DNA of 64,000 nucleotides, from the NCBI RefSeq assembly GCF_000368625.1, contig NZ_KB849575.1, positions 115,435 to 179,434 of the forward strand, given 5' to 3'. The notes under the pieces are model-generated. The model did no database searches, was not told where the DNA came from, and saw only the letters and a list, made by a program, of their open reading frames with translations. Positions 20,167 to 29,226 of the stretch are shown here, one piece after another. Within the stretch, counting starts at the first letter, position 1. Each line of letters starts with the position of its first letter. Position numbers and translations under genes: made by a program. Source of the DNA: Acinetobacter schindleri CIP 107287. Its GTDB lineage: Bacteria > Pseudomonadota > Gammaproteobacteria > Pseudomonadales > Moraxellaceae.

Positions 20167-22299
20167 TTAGAAAGTTTCAGCAGCAGAAACCTTATTTTTT
20201 AACAGTGCCGGTGCTTTAAAGCGTTCACCATATTTTTTTTCCAGTACATTGGCACGTGCCAAGGCCTTCGCCAGTCCATACTGATTTAAATACTGCACTG
20301 CACCACCGGTCCAGGCAGGGAAGCCAATGCCAAAGATCGAGCCAATATTTCCTTCTGCAGTTGACTGCAACACGCCTTCTTCCAGGCAACGTACGGTATC
20401 CAGTGCCTGTACAAACAGGAAGCGTTCAATCATCTCCTGCTCAGAAATCTCGGTATTTTTATTCCAGTGACTGAGGCCTGACCAGAGTTGTTTTTTCCCA
20501 CCTTCAGGATAGTCATAAAAGCCCGCGCCAGCTGCCTTTCCTTTGCGATTAAACTGGTGAATCATGGTTTGAATGACTGCATCGGCAGGTGAGGCCTGAC
20601 GTTCTTTACCTTCTGCCTGAAGTACCTTGCGCGTTTCATTGCTAACATGCTCGGTCAGGGTTAAGGACACTTCATCCTGAACTGCCAATGGACCAACGGG
20701 CATACCAGCTTTTAAAGCAGCCATTTCAATACGTGCTGGATGCACACCTTCTGACAGCAGACGCAAACCTTCTTGTACAAAAGTACCAAAGACACGGCTA
20801 GTAAAGAAACCACGACTGTCATTCACGACGATTGGCAACTTGCCGATCTGCTGCACGAAATCAAAAGCTTTGGCGAGGGTTTCGTCTAAGGTATTTTGCC
20901 CCCTGATGATTTCTACCAGCTGCATTTTATCCACCGGACTAAAGAAATGCAGACCGATAAATTTATCTTGATCCTTACTTGCCTGTGCCAGATTGCTAAT
21001 TGGTAAGGTCGAAGTATTTGATGCCATTACGCCGTCGGCAGCCAGATATTGTTCTGCTTCCTGAATCACCTGAGCTTTCAGTTCCTGATTTTCAAAGACC
21101 GCTTCGATGATCAGGTCACAGCCCGTCAAATCTTCTGTGTTTGCAGTGGGATGAATCAGATTTAAAATCTGTTCGCGCTGTCCAGCTGTAAGTCGACCTT
21201 GACTGACTTTCTTGTCCAGCAGTTTCTGGCTATAGGCTTTGCCTTTTTCAGCAGCTTCGATCGAGATATCTTTTAGAACGACCTGAATACCTCTGCTGGC
21301 GGTGACATAAGCAATTCCAGCGCCCATCATCCCTGCACCCAAAATCCCAACTTTCTTGGCTTGCCATTTGGCACAATCTTTTGGGCGATGAACCCCGGAT
21401 TTAATACTGTTCATGCCATGCCAGAAGGTGCCGATCATGTTTTTCGATATCTGACCGGTCGCCAGATAGGTGAAATAACGGGATTCAATACGGAGGGCTG
21501 TATCGACATCGACCTGCGCACCTTCAACTGCTGCAGACATAATCGCTTCAGGTGCTGGATAACAAGCTTTGGTTTTATCACGTAGCATCGCAGGAGCAAT
21601 TGCCAGCATTTGTGCCACTGCTGGCGTGGATGGTGAGCCGCCTGGAATCTTGTAGCCTTTTTCATCAAAAGGTTGTACGGATTTAGGATGGGCTTTAATG
21701 CATACAACTGCTTTTTCCAGCAGCTCATCAGGGCTATCAGCCGTGTCATGAATCAAGCCCAATGCTTTAGCTTTTTCTACACCGAGCTGCTTACCTTCCA
21801 TCAATAAAGGAAGAGCGGTTTGCAAACCCAGCAAACGAACAGTGCGGACTATGCCGCCACCACCGGGTAGCAGACCTAAAGTCACTTCAGGTAAACCAAA
21901 TTTGCTTTTTGGATCATTCAAGGCAATCCGGTGGTGGGCACACAGGGCAATTTCCCAGCCACCGCCAAGAGCGGTGCCGTTCAAGGCTGCAACCACCGGA
22001 ATACCACGGGTTTCGATATAGCGCAGCTGTACTTTCATCTCTTCAATCATGTTGAAGAATTCAGTGGCATGTTCTGGTGTAGCTTGAATCAGTTCATCCA
22101 GATCACCGCCAGCGAAAAAAGTCTTTTTGGCTGAACGGAAAATAATTCCGGAAATTTCATCATCTACTTTAAGCCTATCGACAACTTCGCTAAGTGCAGT
22201 GCGAAAGTCGGCATTCATGGTGTTAGCAGACTGGTTTGGAGAGTCAAAAGTCAGAACAACAATATTGTCCGCTGTTTTTTCAAATTGAATGGCGCTCAT
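20167..22299 (-). CDS. fadJ: Multifunctional enoyl-CoA hydratase / 3-hydroxyacyl-CoA dehydrogenase (FadB/FadJ-like)
   Basis: This 710-aa fatty-acid oxidation alpha subunit has an N-terminal crotonase domain (residues 1-190) with the oxyanion region NGTALGGGWEIAL and the catalytic-Glu region GLPEVTLGLLPGGGG. It is followed by an NAD-binding 3-hydroxyacyl-CoA dehydrogenase domain (GILGAGMMGAGIAY, about residue 320 on) and two C-terminal dehydrogenase repeats. It hydrates enoyl-CoA and oxidises the product. The start at 22299 has an AGGAGAG Shine-Dalgarno. The thiolase gene ends only 10 bases upstream; the pair forms the two-subunit beta-oxidation complex. FadB versus FadJ cannot be settled by eye. 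Confidence 0.9.
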   Translation of the reverse strand: MSAIQFEKTADNIVVLTFDSPNQSANTMNADFRTALSEVVDRLKVDDEISGIIFRSAKKTFFAGGDLDELIQATPEHATEFFNMIEEMKVQLRYIETRGIPVVAALNGTALGGGWEIALCAHHRIALNDPKSKFGLPEVTLGLLPGGGGIVRTVRLLGLQTALPLLMEGKQLGVEKAKALGLIHDTADSPDELLEKAVVCIKAHPKSVQPFDEKGYKIPGGSPSTPAVAQMLAIAPAMLRDKTKACYPAPEAIMSAAVEGAQVDVDTALRIESRYFTYLATGQISKNMIGTFWHGMNSIKSGVHRPKDCAKWQAKKVGILGAGMMGAGIAYVTASRGIQVVLKDISIEAAEKGKAYSQKLLDKKVSQGRLTAGQREQILNLIHPTANTEDLTGCDLIIEAVFENQELKAQVIQEAEQYLAADGVMASNTSTLPISNLAQASKDQDKFIGLHFFSPVDKMQLVEIIRGQNTLDETLAKAFDFVQQIGKLPIVVNDSRGFFTSRVFGTFVQEGLRLLSEGVHPARIEMAALKAGMPVGPLAVQDEVSLTLTEHVSNETRKVLQAEGKERQASPADAVIQTMIHQFNRKGKAAGAGFYDYPEGGKKQLWSGLSHWNKNTEISEQEMIERFLFVQALDTVRCLEEGVLQSTAEGNIGSIFGIGFPAWTGGAVQYLNQYGLAKALARANVLEKKYGERFKAPALLKNKVSAAETF

Positions 22300-22309
22300 G
22301 GTTCTCTCC

Positions 22310-23515
22310 TTAAACCAGTTCAATAATAGTGGCAATACCCATGCCGCCACCGACGCATAAAGTTGCTAATCCACGTTTTTTACCCTGGCGTTCCAGCTCA
22401 TCTAACAAAGTACCGAGAATCATGGCACCGGTTGCACCCAGTGGATGTCCCATGGCAATGGCGCCACCGTTAACATTGACTTTGGCTGGATCAACGTTGA
22501 GTTCTTTAATAAAGCGCATAACGACTGCGGCGAAGGCTTCATTGACCTCAAACAGGTCAATATCATCAATGCTGAGACCAGCTTTAGCCAAAGCTTTACG
22601 TGCAGCCGGGGCAGGGCCGGTGAGCATAATGGTTGGATCAGCGCCCACCAGAGCCGTTGACAAGACTTTGGCACGCGGTTTCAGGTTCTGCTCTTTAACA
22701 GCCTGTTCTGAAGCAAGCAGGACCAAGGCAGCACCATCCACGATGCCAGAAGAATTTCCCGCATGGTGCACATGATTGACTGTACCGACTTCTGGATATT
22801 TTTGCAGGGCAATTGCATCAAAGCCCATCTGTCCCATGGTGGCAAAGCTTGGGTTGAGTTTGCTGAGTGTTTCAATTGTCGTATTCGGTTTAATGAACTC
22901 ATCTTTATCCAGAATCACCACACCAGCTTTATCTTTAACTGGCACAATCGATTTATCAAAATGACCACTGGCCTGAGCTGTTGCCGCTTTTTTCTGGGAC
23001 TGTTCTGCAAAACTATCTACATCATCACGGCTATAACCATCAATGGTCGCGATCAGGTCGGCACCAATGCCTTGTGGAATAAAATCACAAGCCATATTGG
23101 TTTCAGGATCGAGCGCCCAAGGGCCGCCATCCGAACCCATCGGTACGCGGGACATGGATTCGACTCCACCCGCAACCACTAAATCCTCCCAACCTGAACG
23201 GACTTTTTGTGCGGCCATATTGACTGCTTCCAGACCAGAAGCGCAGAAACGGTTAATCTGTACACCAGCCACATCGTTATCCCAACCCGCTGCAATTGCT
23301 GCAGTTTTGGCAATATCAGCACCTTGGTCACCAATCGGAGTGACACAGCCCAAGACAATGTCATCAACCTTGGAGGTATCTAAGGAATGACGCTCTTTCA
23401 GTTCATTGAGCAGGGTAGTGAGTAAACTGATCGGTTTGACTTCATACAAGGATCCATCCTTTTTTCCCTTGCCACGTGGTGTGCGAATGGCATCGATGAT
23501 ATAGGCCTCGCTCAT
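22310..23515 (-). CDS. fadI: Acetyl-CoA C-acyltransferase (thiolase, FadA/FadI-like)
   Basis: This 401-aa thiolase carries the acyl-accepting cysteine in [12 protein letters not shown], the [10 protein letters not shown] histidine motif, and the C-terminal catalytic cysteine in LCVGGGMG. It cleaves 3-ketoacyl-CoA to acetyl-CoA and a shortened acyl-CoA. The start at 23515 ([17 protein letters not shown]) is the conserved thiolase N-terminus; the longer frame to 23557 is not supported. It is the first gene of the two-gene operon. Confidence 0.93.
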   Translation of the reverse strand: MSEAYIIDAIRTPRGKGKKDGSLYEVKPISLLTTLLNELKERHSLDTSKVDDIVLGCVTPIGDQGADIAKTAAIAAGWDNDVAGVQINRFCASGLEAVNMAAQKVRSGWEDLVVAGGVESMSRVPMGSDGGPWALDPETNMACDFIPQGIGADLIATIDGYSRDDVDSFAEQSQKKAATAQASGHFDKSIVPVKDKAGVVILDKDEFIKPNTTIETLSKLNPSFATMGQMGFDAIALQKYPEVGTVNHVHHAGNSSGIVDGAALVLLASEQAVKEQNLKPRAKVLSTALVGADPTIMLTGPAPAARKALAKAGLSIDDIDLFEVNEAFAAVVMRFIKELNVDPAKVNVNGGAIAMGHPLGATGAMILGTLLDELERQGKKRGLATLCVGGGMGIATIIELV

Positions 23516-23657
23516 ACAATTTCCCTTTTTTGAATGAATAAGATTTGTTCTAATCATTTTGAGTGTAATGATTCTTTAACTAAGCGCAATGACGAGAACG
23601 GACCAGGTCATTTGAGCAATCTGGTCAATGGCGATGATTCAAGAAAAAGATCAGACG

Positions 23658-23688
23658 AAAAAATGCCCAAGTCTGGAGCTTGGGCATG
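23658..23688 (-). terminator. Terminator of the AraC-type regulator gene
   Basis: Perfect stem ATGCCCAAG / CTTGGGCAT with a 7-base loop and, on the minus strand, six T. Confidence 0.92.
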
Positions 23689-23736
23689 AACTGAGATTAG
23701 CAAAAGAGCTAATATTGAATATGAAGAGAATGTGGC

Positions 23737-24747
23737 TTAATGGTAACCATGTAATTGGCGATATAAACCTGGTGTTACACCGGTCCATTTTTTGAAAGCA
23801 CGATGGAAGGTGCTGGTTTCACTAAAACCAACTTGCTGCGCGACATCTTCCAGGGTTAAATCTGGATTTAACAAGAGGTGGATGGCAGCATCTCGACGCA
23901 GTGCATCTTTAACGCCTTGATAACTCTTGCCTTCAGCAGCCAGACGACGACGTAAAGTTTGTGGAGATAGATATAGCATGGAAGCGACATCATTCAGCGT
24001 CGGCATTTCTTCGCCGATCTGGCTCTTCAGTACATCACGAATACGGGAGGTTAGAGAGTTGGTATTTTTGAATTTTACCAACAGTTGAGCAGGTGCAGCT
24101 TTCAGGAACTCTTCCAAGGTTTCTTCATTCTGACGGATGGGTAAATCGAGATAATCCGCTGCAAAAGTAATTTCAGTACGTGGCGCGTCAAACTGCATCA
24201 CGGGTGCAAAAAATAATGCGTCATACTCATCCGCATGATTTGGACGTGGATAGCTGAAATGTACTCGTTCCAATGGAAGGCGGCGTTCAATCAACCACGA
24301 AGCCAGACCATGCCAGATCATTAGCATGCTTTCAGTGATGAAATGATCCGGGTCCATCTCTTTCGGAATTTGAGGGACTAAACGTGCTTCATGCTTGTCA
24401 CGTTCCAGTGTCACCGCCCAGTCATCGCCAAACAGCTTGTAGAACTGGGAAGAAAGTTCCAGCGCATCACCTAAAGTTTTAGCATGGATGATCAGCTGAC
24501 ACATGATTGCAAATGTGCCCAGACGGCGAGGCTGTTTGTCAAAGCCGACATGCTCGTCCTGTGTCACCATCCACAGCATTTTAATAAAACGGGTATATTG
24601 TTCTGGCGAGATACGGGCCTTAGGCTGATGCAGAAGTTCAGCTTCAATACCAACATGAGACAATAACGTATCGACGTCCATGCCGAGACGCTTCACGCCG
24701 TAGAGTGCAGCGTTAACGAAATGGATACTGATCGTATCGCGACTCAT
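23737..24747 (-). CDS. AraC-family transcriptional regulator with OruR/Arabinose_bd-type sensor domain
   Basis: A 336-aa regulator with an N-terminal ligand-binding domain of the PF12625 type (residues about 20-210) and a C-terminal double helix-turn-helix (about 235-330). The second domain shows the AraC signature LSPQTLRRRLAAEGKSY and DVAQQVGFSETSTFHRAFKKWTG. The start at 24747 has an AAGGA Shine-Dalgarno. It lies between the fad operon and a divergent racemase gene, so it probably controls one or both; relatives respond to amino acids, fatty acids or their CoA forms. The inducer is unknown. Confidence 0.9.
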   Translation of the reverse strand: MSRDTISIHFVNAALYGVKRLGMDVDTLLSHVGIEAELLHQPKARISPEQYTRFIKMLWMVTQDEHVGFDKQPRRLGTFAIMCQLIIHAKTLGDALELSSQFYKLFGDDWAVTLERDKHEARLVPQIPKEMDPDHFITESMLMIWHGLASWLIERRLPLERVHFSYPRPNHADEYDALFFAPVMQFDAPRTEITFAADYLDLPIRQNEETLEEFLKAAPAQLLVKFKNTNSLTSRIRDVLKSQIGEEMPTLNDVASMLYLSPQTLRRRLAAEGKSYQGVKDALRRDAAIHLLLNPDLTLEDVAQQVGFSETSTFHRAFKKWTGVTPGLYRQLHGYH

Positions 24748-24812
24748 GTTTAATCCTTCAGTCTCTTTGATGTTCACTAATGCTTGACCTAATTGACAAC
24801 AAATAATAAATC

Positions 24813-24843
24813 AATGGCAATTTACAAAATCGGATTTGCCATT
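24813..24843. promoter_or_regulatory. Candidate operator: AATGGCAA-N15-TTGCCATT
   Basis: A perfect 8-bp inverted repeat with 15 bases between arms, at 24813-24820 and 24836-24843, in the 212-base divergent region between the AraC-type gene and the racemase gene. A partial third half (AATTGCC) lies at about 24855. It has no T tail, so it is not a terminator. Assignment to the neighbouring regulator is inference. Confidence 0.5.
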
Positions 24844-24959
24844 TGTTACATATTAAATTGCCGAAATGATCAAGGTAAATGGCTGAACATGACATTGTTT
24901 TTGTGTGTTTATGTTTCTAATATGCATAAAAAACCATCATAAATAGAGTAATTATTCTA

Positions 24960-26081
24960 ATGTCCTATGCATTAAAAGGATTGAAAGTCCTCGATTTTTC
25001 TACACTTTTACCTGGTCCTTTTGCCACCATGTACTTGGCAGACCTCGGTGCCGAGGTTGTGCATATTGAATCACCAACACGTCCTGACCTATTGCGATTA
25101 GTGCCACCATACGCACATGGACAGGCAACTGCACACAATTATTTGAATCGTAACAAACAATCTATCACGCTGGATCTTAAAAATCGTGACTGTATCGAAC
25201 AGATCAAAACCAGGATTTCGGACTATGACATCGTGGTTGAACAGTTCCGTCCCGGCGTAATGCAACGTTTGGGACTGGATTACGCCACCTTGGCTGAAAT
25301 CAATCCGCGACTTATTTATTGTTCCATTACTGGCTATGGGCAAACTGGTTCTTATAAAGATAAGGCCGGGCATGATATTAACTACTTGGCCTTATCCGGA
25401 ATTGCCGGACATAGCGGTCGGGTTCAGGGTGGTCCACCGGCTTTAGGTATTCAGGTCGCTGATGTTGCTGGCGGTTCCATGCATGCGATTATCGCTATCC
25501 TGGCAGCGGTGATTGAGCGCCAGCGTAGCGGAATGGGACAGTATATTGATATTTCCATGACCGATTGTGCGGTGACCTTAAATAATATGGCAGCCGCCGC
25601 CAGTCTGGCAGCAGGTGTGCATGCCCAACCGGAATCGGGGCATCTCAATGGCGGCACTTTTTATGATTATTACCAAACTCAAGATGGACGTTATCTTTCT
25701 ATTGGCAGCTTGGAGCCACAATTTATGCAGGGTTTGGCACAGGCATTGCAGTTACCAGTTCTGTTAGAAAAAGGTTTATCCTTAGATGCTCAAGACCAGA
25801 AAGAAGTGAAAGCAGCAATTCAAGAGAAAATTCGCAGTAAAACTCTGAATGAGTGGCAGACTATATTTGCTACTTTAGATGTGTGTGTGGAGCCGGTATT
25901 ACACCTGGATGAAGCCTTAACTTCACAACTGGCACAAGAGCGGGGCTGGGTGGTGCATGTTCCAGTCAAAGCAGGGGAACAGGAGACTGAGCCACAGCTG
26001 GCCTGTCCAATCAAATTTTCCCGTTCTAGCTCACGCTATGATTTTATGGGACAGGCACTAGGTGAATCTGAACAGTGGTAA
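24960..26081 (+). CDS. CaiB/BaiF family protein, alpha-methylacyl-CoA racemase type
   Basis: A 373-aa class III CoA-transferase-fold protein. The segment AGHDINYLALSG with His138, Asp168 in VADVAGG and Glu252 in GSLEPQF match the catalytic His, Asp and Glu of alpha-methylacyl-CoA racemase (Amacr/MCR), which inverts the 2-methyl centre so branched acyl-CoA can enter beta-oxidation. The N-terminus LKVLDFSTLLPGPFATMYLADLGAEV is typical of the family. The context beside a fad operon and its regulator fits that role. A CoA-transferase activity cannot be excluded. Confidence 0.83.
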   Translation: MSYALKGLKVLDFSTLLPGPFATMYLADLGAEVVHIESPTRPDLLRLVPPYAHGQATAHNYLNRNKQSITLDLKNRDCIEQIKTRISDYDIVVEQFRPGVMQRLGLDYATLAEINPRLIYCSITGYGQTGSYKDKAGHDINYLALSGIAGHSGRVQGGPPALGIQVADVAGGSMHAIIAILAAVIERQRSGMGQYIDISMTDCAVTLNNMAAAASLAAGVHAQPESGHLNGGTFYDYYQTQDGRYLSIGSLEPQFMQGLAQALQLPVLLEKGLSLDAQDQKEVKAAIQEKIRSKTLNEWQTIFATLDVCVEPVLHLDEALTSQLAQERGWVVHVPVKAGEQETEPQLACPIKFSRSSSRYDFMGQALGESEQW

Positions 26082-26337
26082 GTTTTTAGATTTTTTAATG
26101 ATTATTTATTAATCAGCAGAGGTGAGCTGCTTTTATATGAAAATAAATGCTAAAGATTTAAAAAATAAATCATTATTCGTTGAAAAGGAGTTTTGCTCGA
26201 CAAATCCTTTAAATCACTGAATTTCTGGTAGGCTTATCAATAAAATCGCTATGAAATATGTATAAAAAGCATTTTATTGATAGTTTTAATCTCGTTATCC
26301 TTGCCGACGATATAATAGAAACTACTAGCTGTACGCC

Positions 26338-27981
26338 ATGTATTTATATACTGATTTCGATCAGCAACTGATTAATGAACGTGTTGCACAGTTCCGTGAC
26401 CAAACGGAACGTTACTTAGCGGGCAAATTGACGGAAGATGAATACCGTCCGCTCCGCCTTCAAAATGGCCTATATGTACAACGTTATGCGCCAATGCTGC
26501 GTGTAGCAGTACCGTATGGTCTGATGAACTCTAAACAGTTACGTAAAATTGCGGAACTGGCAAAAGAATACGACCGTGGTTATGCACACGTATCAACACG
26601 TCAAAACTTCCAGTTCAACTGGCCTGCACTGGAAAATGTGCCAGATATGCTGCAAGAATTGGCATCAGTACAAATGCATGCGATTCAGACATCAGGTAAC
26701 TGTATCCGTAATACGACGACTGACCAATATGCTGGTGTCGTTGCAGGCGAGATTGCAGATCCGCGTCCAACATGTGAATTGATCCGTCAATGGTCTACTT
26801 TCCACCCGGAATTTGCTTTCTTGCCACGTAAGTTCAAGATCGCTGTTTCAGCACTGGAAGAGATCGACCGTGCAGCAACTTCATTCCACGATATCGGTGT
26901 ATATATCGTAAAAAATGAAGCGGGTGAGATGGGCTATAAAATCAAAGTCGGTGGTGGTCTAGGCCGTACACCAATTATTGGTAGCTTTATCCGTGACTTC
27001 CTTCCACGTGAAGACCTGATTGCATACCTTGAAGCTGTACTTCGTGTATACAACTTGCATGGTCGTCGTGACAACAAATATAAAGCGCGTATCAAAATCT
27101 TAGTAAAAGCACTCACACCTGAAGTATTTGCTGAGAAAGTAGAAGCGGAATTTGCACATACCATTAAAACATTGAAAATCGATGCTGAAACCTTGGCAAA
27201 AATGGATGAGAACTTCACGCCATTTGCTTATCAAGATTATGCAGATGAAGATTTCTCTGAACAGTTCGCGGCGCATCCGAAATTCAAGCAATGGTTCAAT
27301 ATCAATACCAATGCGCACAAAGTGAAAGGCTATCGTATCGTTACGATTTCACTGAAACGTACAGGTGTGGCTCCTGGTGATGTAACCACTGAAGAGATGA
27401 ACCTGATTGCAGATCTTGCAGACAAGTACACTTTTGGTGAATTACGCACGACTCATGAGCAAAATATTGCCCTTGTTGATGTCCCACAAAAAGACCTGTT
27501 CGAATTGTGGACGATCCTGGAACAAAACAATCTGGCACGCGCTCACATCGGCTTCTTGACGGACATCATTTGCTGCCCGGGCGGTGACTTCTGTTCATTG
27601 GCAAATGCAAAATCAATTCCGATTTCTGAAGCAATTTCACGTCGTTTCGATGATCTGGATACGATTTATAACCTTGGCAAAATCGACCTGAATATTTCAG
27701 GTTGTATGAATGCCTGTGGTCATCACCACGTCGGTAATATCGGTATTTTGGGTGTAGACAAAAAAGGTGCTGAATTCTACCAAATTACTTTAGGTGGTAA
27801 TGCAGACCATGATGCATCGATTGGTGACATTCTTGGTCCATCATTTGCTGCTGACGTAGTGCCGGATATCATCGAAGAAATCCTGAATACTTATCTTGAC
27901 CTGCGTCAGGAAGGTGAAGAATTTATCGATACCTATCGTCGTGTTGGCATCCAACCATTCAAGGAGCGTGCATATGCTTAA
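26338..27981 (+). CDS. cysI: Siroheme [4Fe-4S] sulfite reductase hemoprotein (nitrite/sulfite reductase family)
   Basis: This 547-aa protein reduces sulfite to sulfide in cysteine synthesis; nitrite reduction is an alternative within the family. Two ferredoxin-like half-domains alternate with catalytic domains. The cluster and siroheme ligands are visible: C-x5-C in CCPGGDFCSLANAKS and C-x3-C in SGCMNACGHHHVGN. Anion-site arginines lie in STRQNFQFNW and TSGNCIRNT. There is no flavoprotein (CysJ) partner next to it; this gene form is usually paired with a DUF934 gene, as here, and probably uses another electron donor. Confidence 0.9.
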   Translation: MYLYTDFDQQLINERVAQFRDQTERYLAGKLTEDEYRPLRLQNGLYVQRYAPMLRVAVPYGLMNSKQLRKIAELAKEYDRGYAHVSTRQNFQFNWPALENVPDMLQELASVQMHAIQTSGNCIRNTTTDQYAGVVAGEIADPRPTCELIRQWSTFHPEFAFLPRKFKIAVSALEEIDRAATSFHDIGVYIVKNEAGEMGYKIKVGGGLGRTPIIGSFIRDFLPREDLIAYLEAVLRVYNLHGRRDNKYKARIKILVKALTPEVFAEKVEAEFAHTIKTLKIDAETLAKMDENFTPFAYQDYADEDFSEQFAAHPKFKQWFNINTNAHKVKGYRIVTISLKRTGVAPGDVTTEEMNLIADLADKYTFGELRTTHEQNIALVDVPQKDLFELWTILEQNNLARAHIGFLTDIICCPGGDFCSLANAKSIPISEAISRRFDDLDTIYNLGKIDLNISGCMNACGHHHVGNIGILGVDKKGAEFYQITLGGNADHDASIGDILGPSFAADVVPDIIEEILNTYLDLRQEGEEFIDTYRRVGIQPFKERAYA

Positions 27982-28459
27982 TACCGCACTACAAGTGCTC
28001 TCTAAAGATGGCACGATTGCAGACAATACTTATCAGTTAATTGGTGAAGATGGCGTATTGCCACAAGGTGATGTGGTTCTGACTGTTGAACAGTTAGAAC
28101 AAATCGCCAATGTTCCGGGTAAAAAAGCACTGTACTTAACGGTAGATGCTTCTCCTGAAACCAATGAATTTCCACTTGATCAGTTGGATGCAATCTTTAT
28201 CGAGTTTGCCGGTTTTAATGATGGCCGTGGTTATTCATTTGCAGCACTTCTTCGTCGCCAGGGTTTTCAGGGCGAGCTGCGTGCAACAGGTGATGTATTT
28301 AAAGACGTACTGAACTATATGAAGCGTTCGGGTTTCGATACTTTCGTGATTAAAGAAGGTAAAGATATTCAGGAAGCGGCAGCGGGTTTAAATGACTTTA
28401 GCAATCCGTACCAAGCATCCACAGCTGTGCCAAAACCGAACTATCAGACTGGAGCTTAA
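27974..28459 (+). CDS. DUF934 protein, partner of sulfite reductase
   Basis: A 161-aa protein starting MLNTALQVLSKDG with an AAGGAG Shine-Dalgarno at 27961-27966, overlapping cysI by 8 bases. The motifs FPLDQLDAIFIEFAGFNDGRGYSFAALLR and GELRATGDVFKDVLNYMKRSGFDTF are the DUF934 core. The family travels with siroheme sulfite reductase and is thought to assist sulfite reduction, but its biochemistry is not established. An upstream in-frame extension inside cysI is discarded. Confidence 0.88.
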   Translation: MLNTALQVLSKDGTIADNTYQLIGEDGVLPQGDVVLTVEQLEQIANVPGKKALYLTVDASPETNEFPLDQLDAIFIEFAGFNDGRGYSFAALLRRQGFQGELRATGDVFKDVLNYMKRSGFDTFVIKEGKDIQEAAAGLNDFSNPYQASTAVPKPNYQTGA

Positions 28460-28472
28460 TCCGTCTTCAGTT

Positions 28473-28500
28473 AAAAGCCTCCAAATGGAGGCTTTTTTAT
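28473..28500. terminator. cysI-DUF934 terminator
   Basis: AAAAGCCTCC / GGAGGCTTTT with loop AAAT and a T tail. It also sits just past the stop of the convergent VOC gene. Confidence 0.9.
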
Positions 28501-28502
28501 TT

Positions 28503-28964
28503 CTAGAAATTTGGACTACGTTCTTCTAATAGACAGTTAATCATCCACTGCACACCAAACTGATCGGTACAGGCACCGTAAAGTGCGCCCCAAAAAGTTT
28601 TTTCCAAAGGCATTTCAATTTGACCCTTGGCAGATAAAGCCTCAAACAGTCGTTGAGCTTCGGCTTGTTCACTAGCACTTAAAATAATTGCAATATAGTG
28701 ATTGGTCCCTTTGGTAAAAGTAGGGGGGCTAGGACTGTCTAGCTTTTCATTAATATCTGATCCCATTAATTCAGTATATTCATTGATAGGAAGTGAAATA
28801 TGCAAAATCTGGCTTCTATCCGTATCGGAGAGGTCAATGCCTTCCTGTCCGGGCATATCGCCATAACGGCTCAAATTAGAAAATTCACCACCAAACACTG
28901 AACGATAAAAAGTAAAAGCGGCTTCAGTTTCACCTTGGAAGTTGAGATAGTGATTAAATCGCAT
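28503..28964 (-). CDS. VOC/PhnB-like (glyoxalase superfamily) protein
   Basis: A 153-aa protein with the PhnB/YjdN-type layout: MRFNHYLNFQGETEAAFTFY at the start, VFGGEFSNLSRYGDMPG, and the end WGALYGACTDQFGVQWMINC. Such proteins adopt paired beta-alpha-beta-beta-beta modules; members are often annotated as 3-demethylubiquinone methyltransferase-like, but most lack proven activity. The start at 28964 is preceded by AGGAAA. Monocistronic. Confidence 0.85.
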   Translation of the reverse strand: MRFNHYLNFQGETEAAFTFYRSVFGGEFSNLSRYGDMPGQEGIDLSDTDRSQILHISLPINEYTELMGSDINEKLDSPSPPTFTKGTNHYIAIILSASEQAEAQRLFEALSAKGQIEMPLEKTFWGALYGACTDQFGVQWMINCLLEERSPNF

Positions 28965-29176
28965 GGAGGTTTCCTTTTTTCTTGTTTTGATTCTCTCTAA
29001 TTTACTCTTTGCAACGTGTCTGATTGATAAAGAAGCTTTATGAAAATGTAAGTAAGGGAATTCTTCTATTGATAGGATAATCAAGACAAAAATAATTTTT
29101 AGTTTAAGACCCGGTTTTAAATGATTGTTCGAGTAATGCTTTAGTAGACATCATTAAGGCCAGATTTTGGATTAAT

Positions 29177-29204
29177 AAAAAAAGAGGGCTTTAAAAGCCC
29201 TCTT
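29177..29204 (-). terminator. Terminator of the acetyl-CoA acetyltransferase gene
   Basis: AAGAGGGCTT / AAGCCCTCTT stem, T tail on the minus strand. Confidence 0.88.
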
Positions 29205-29226
29205 CAGTCGTTTGACTTTTTGAAAA

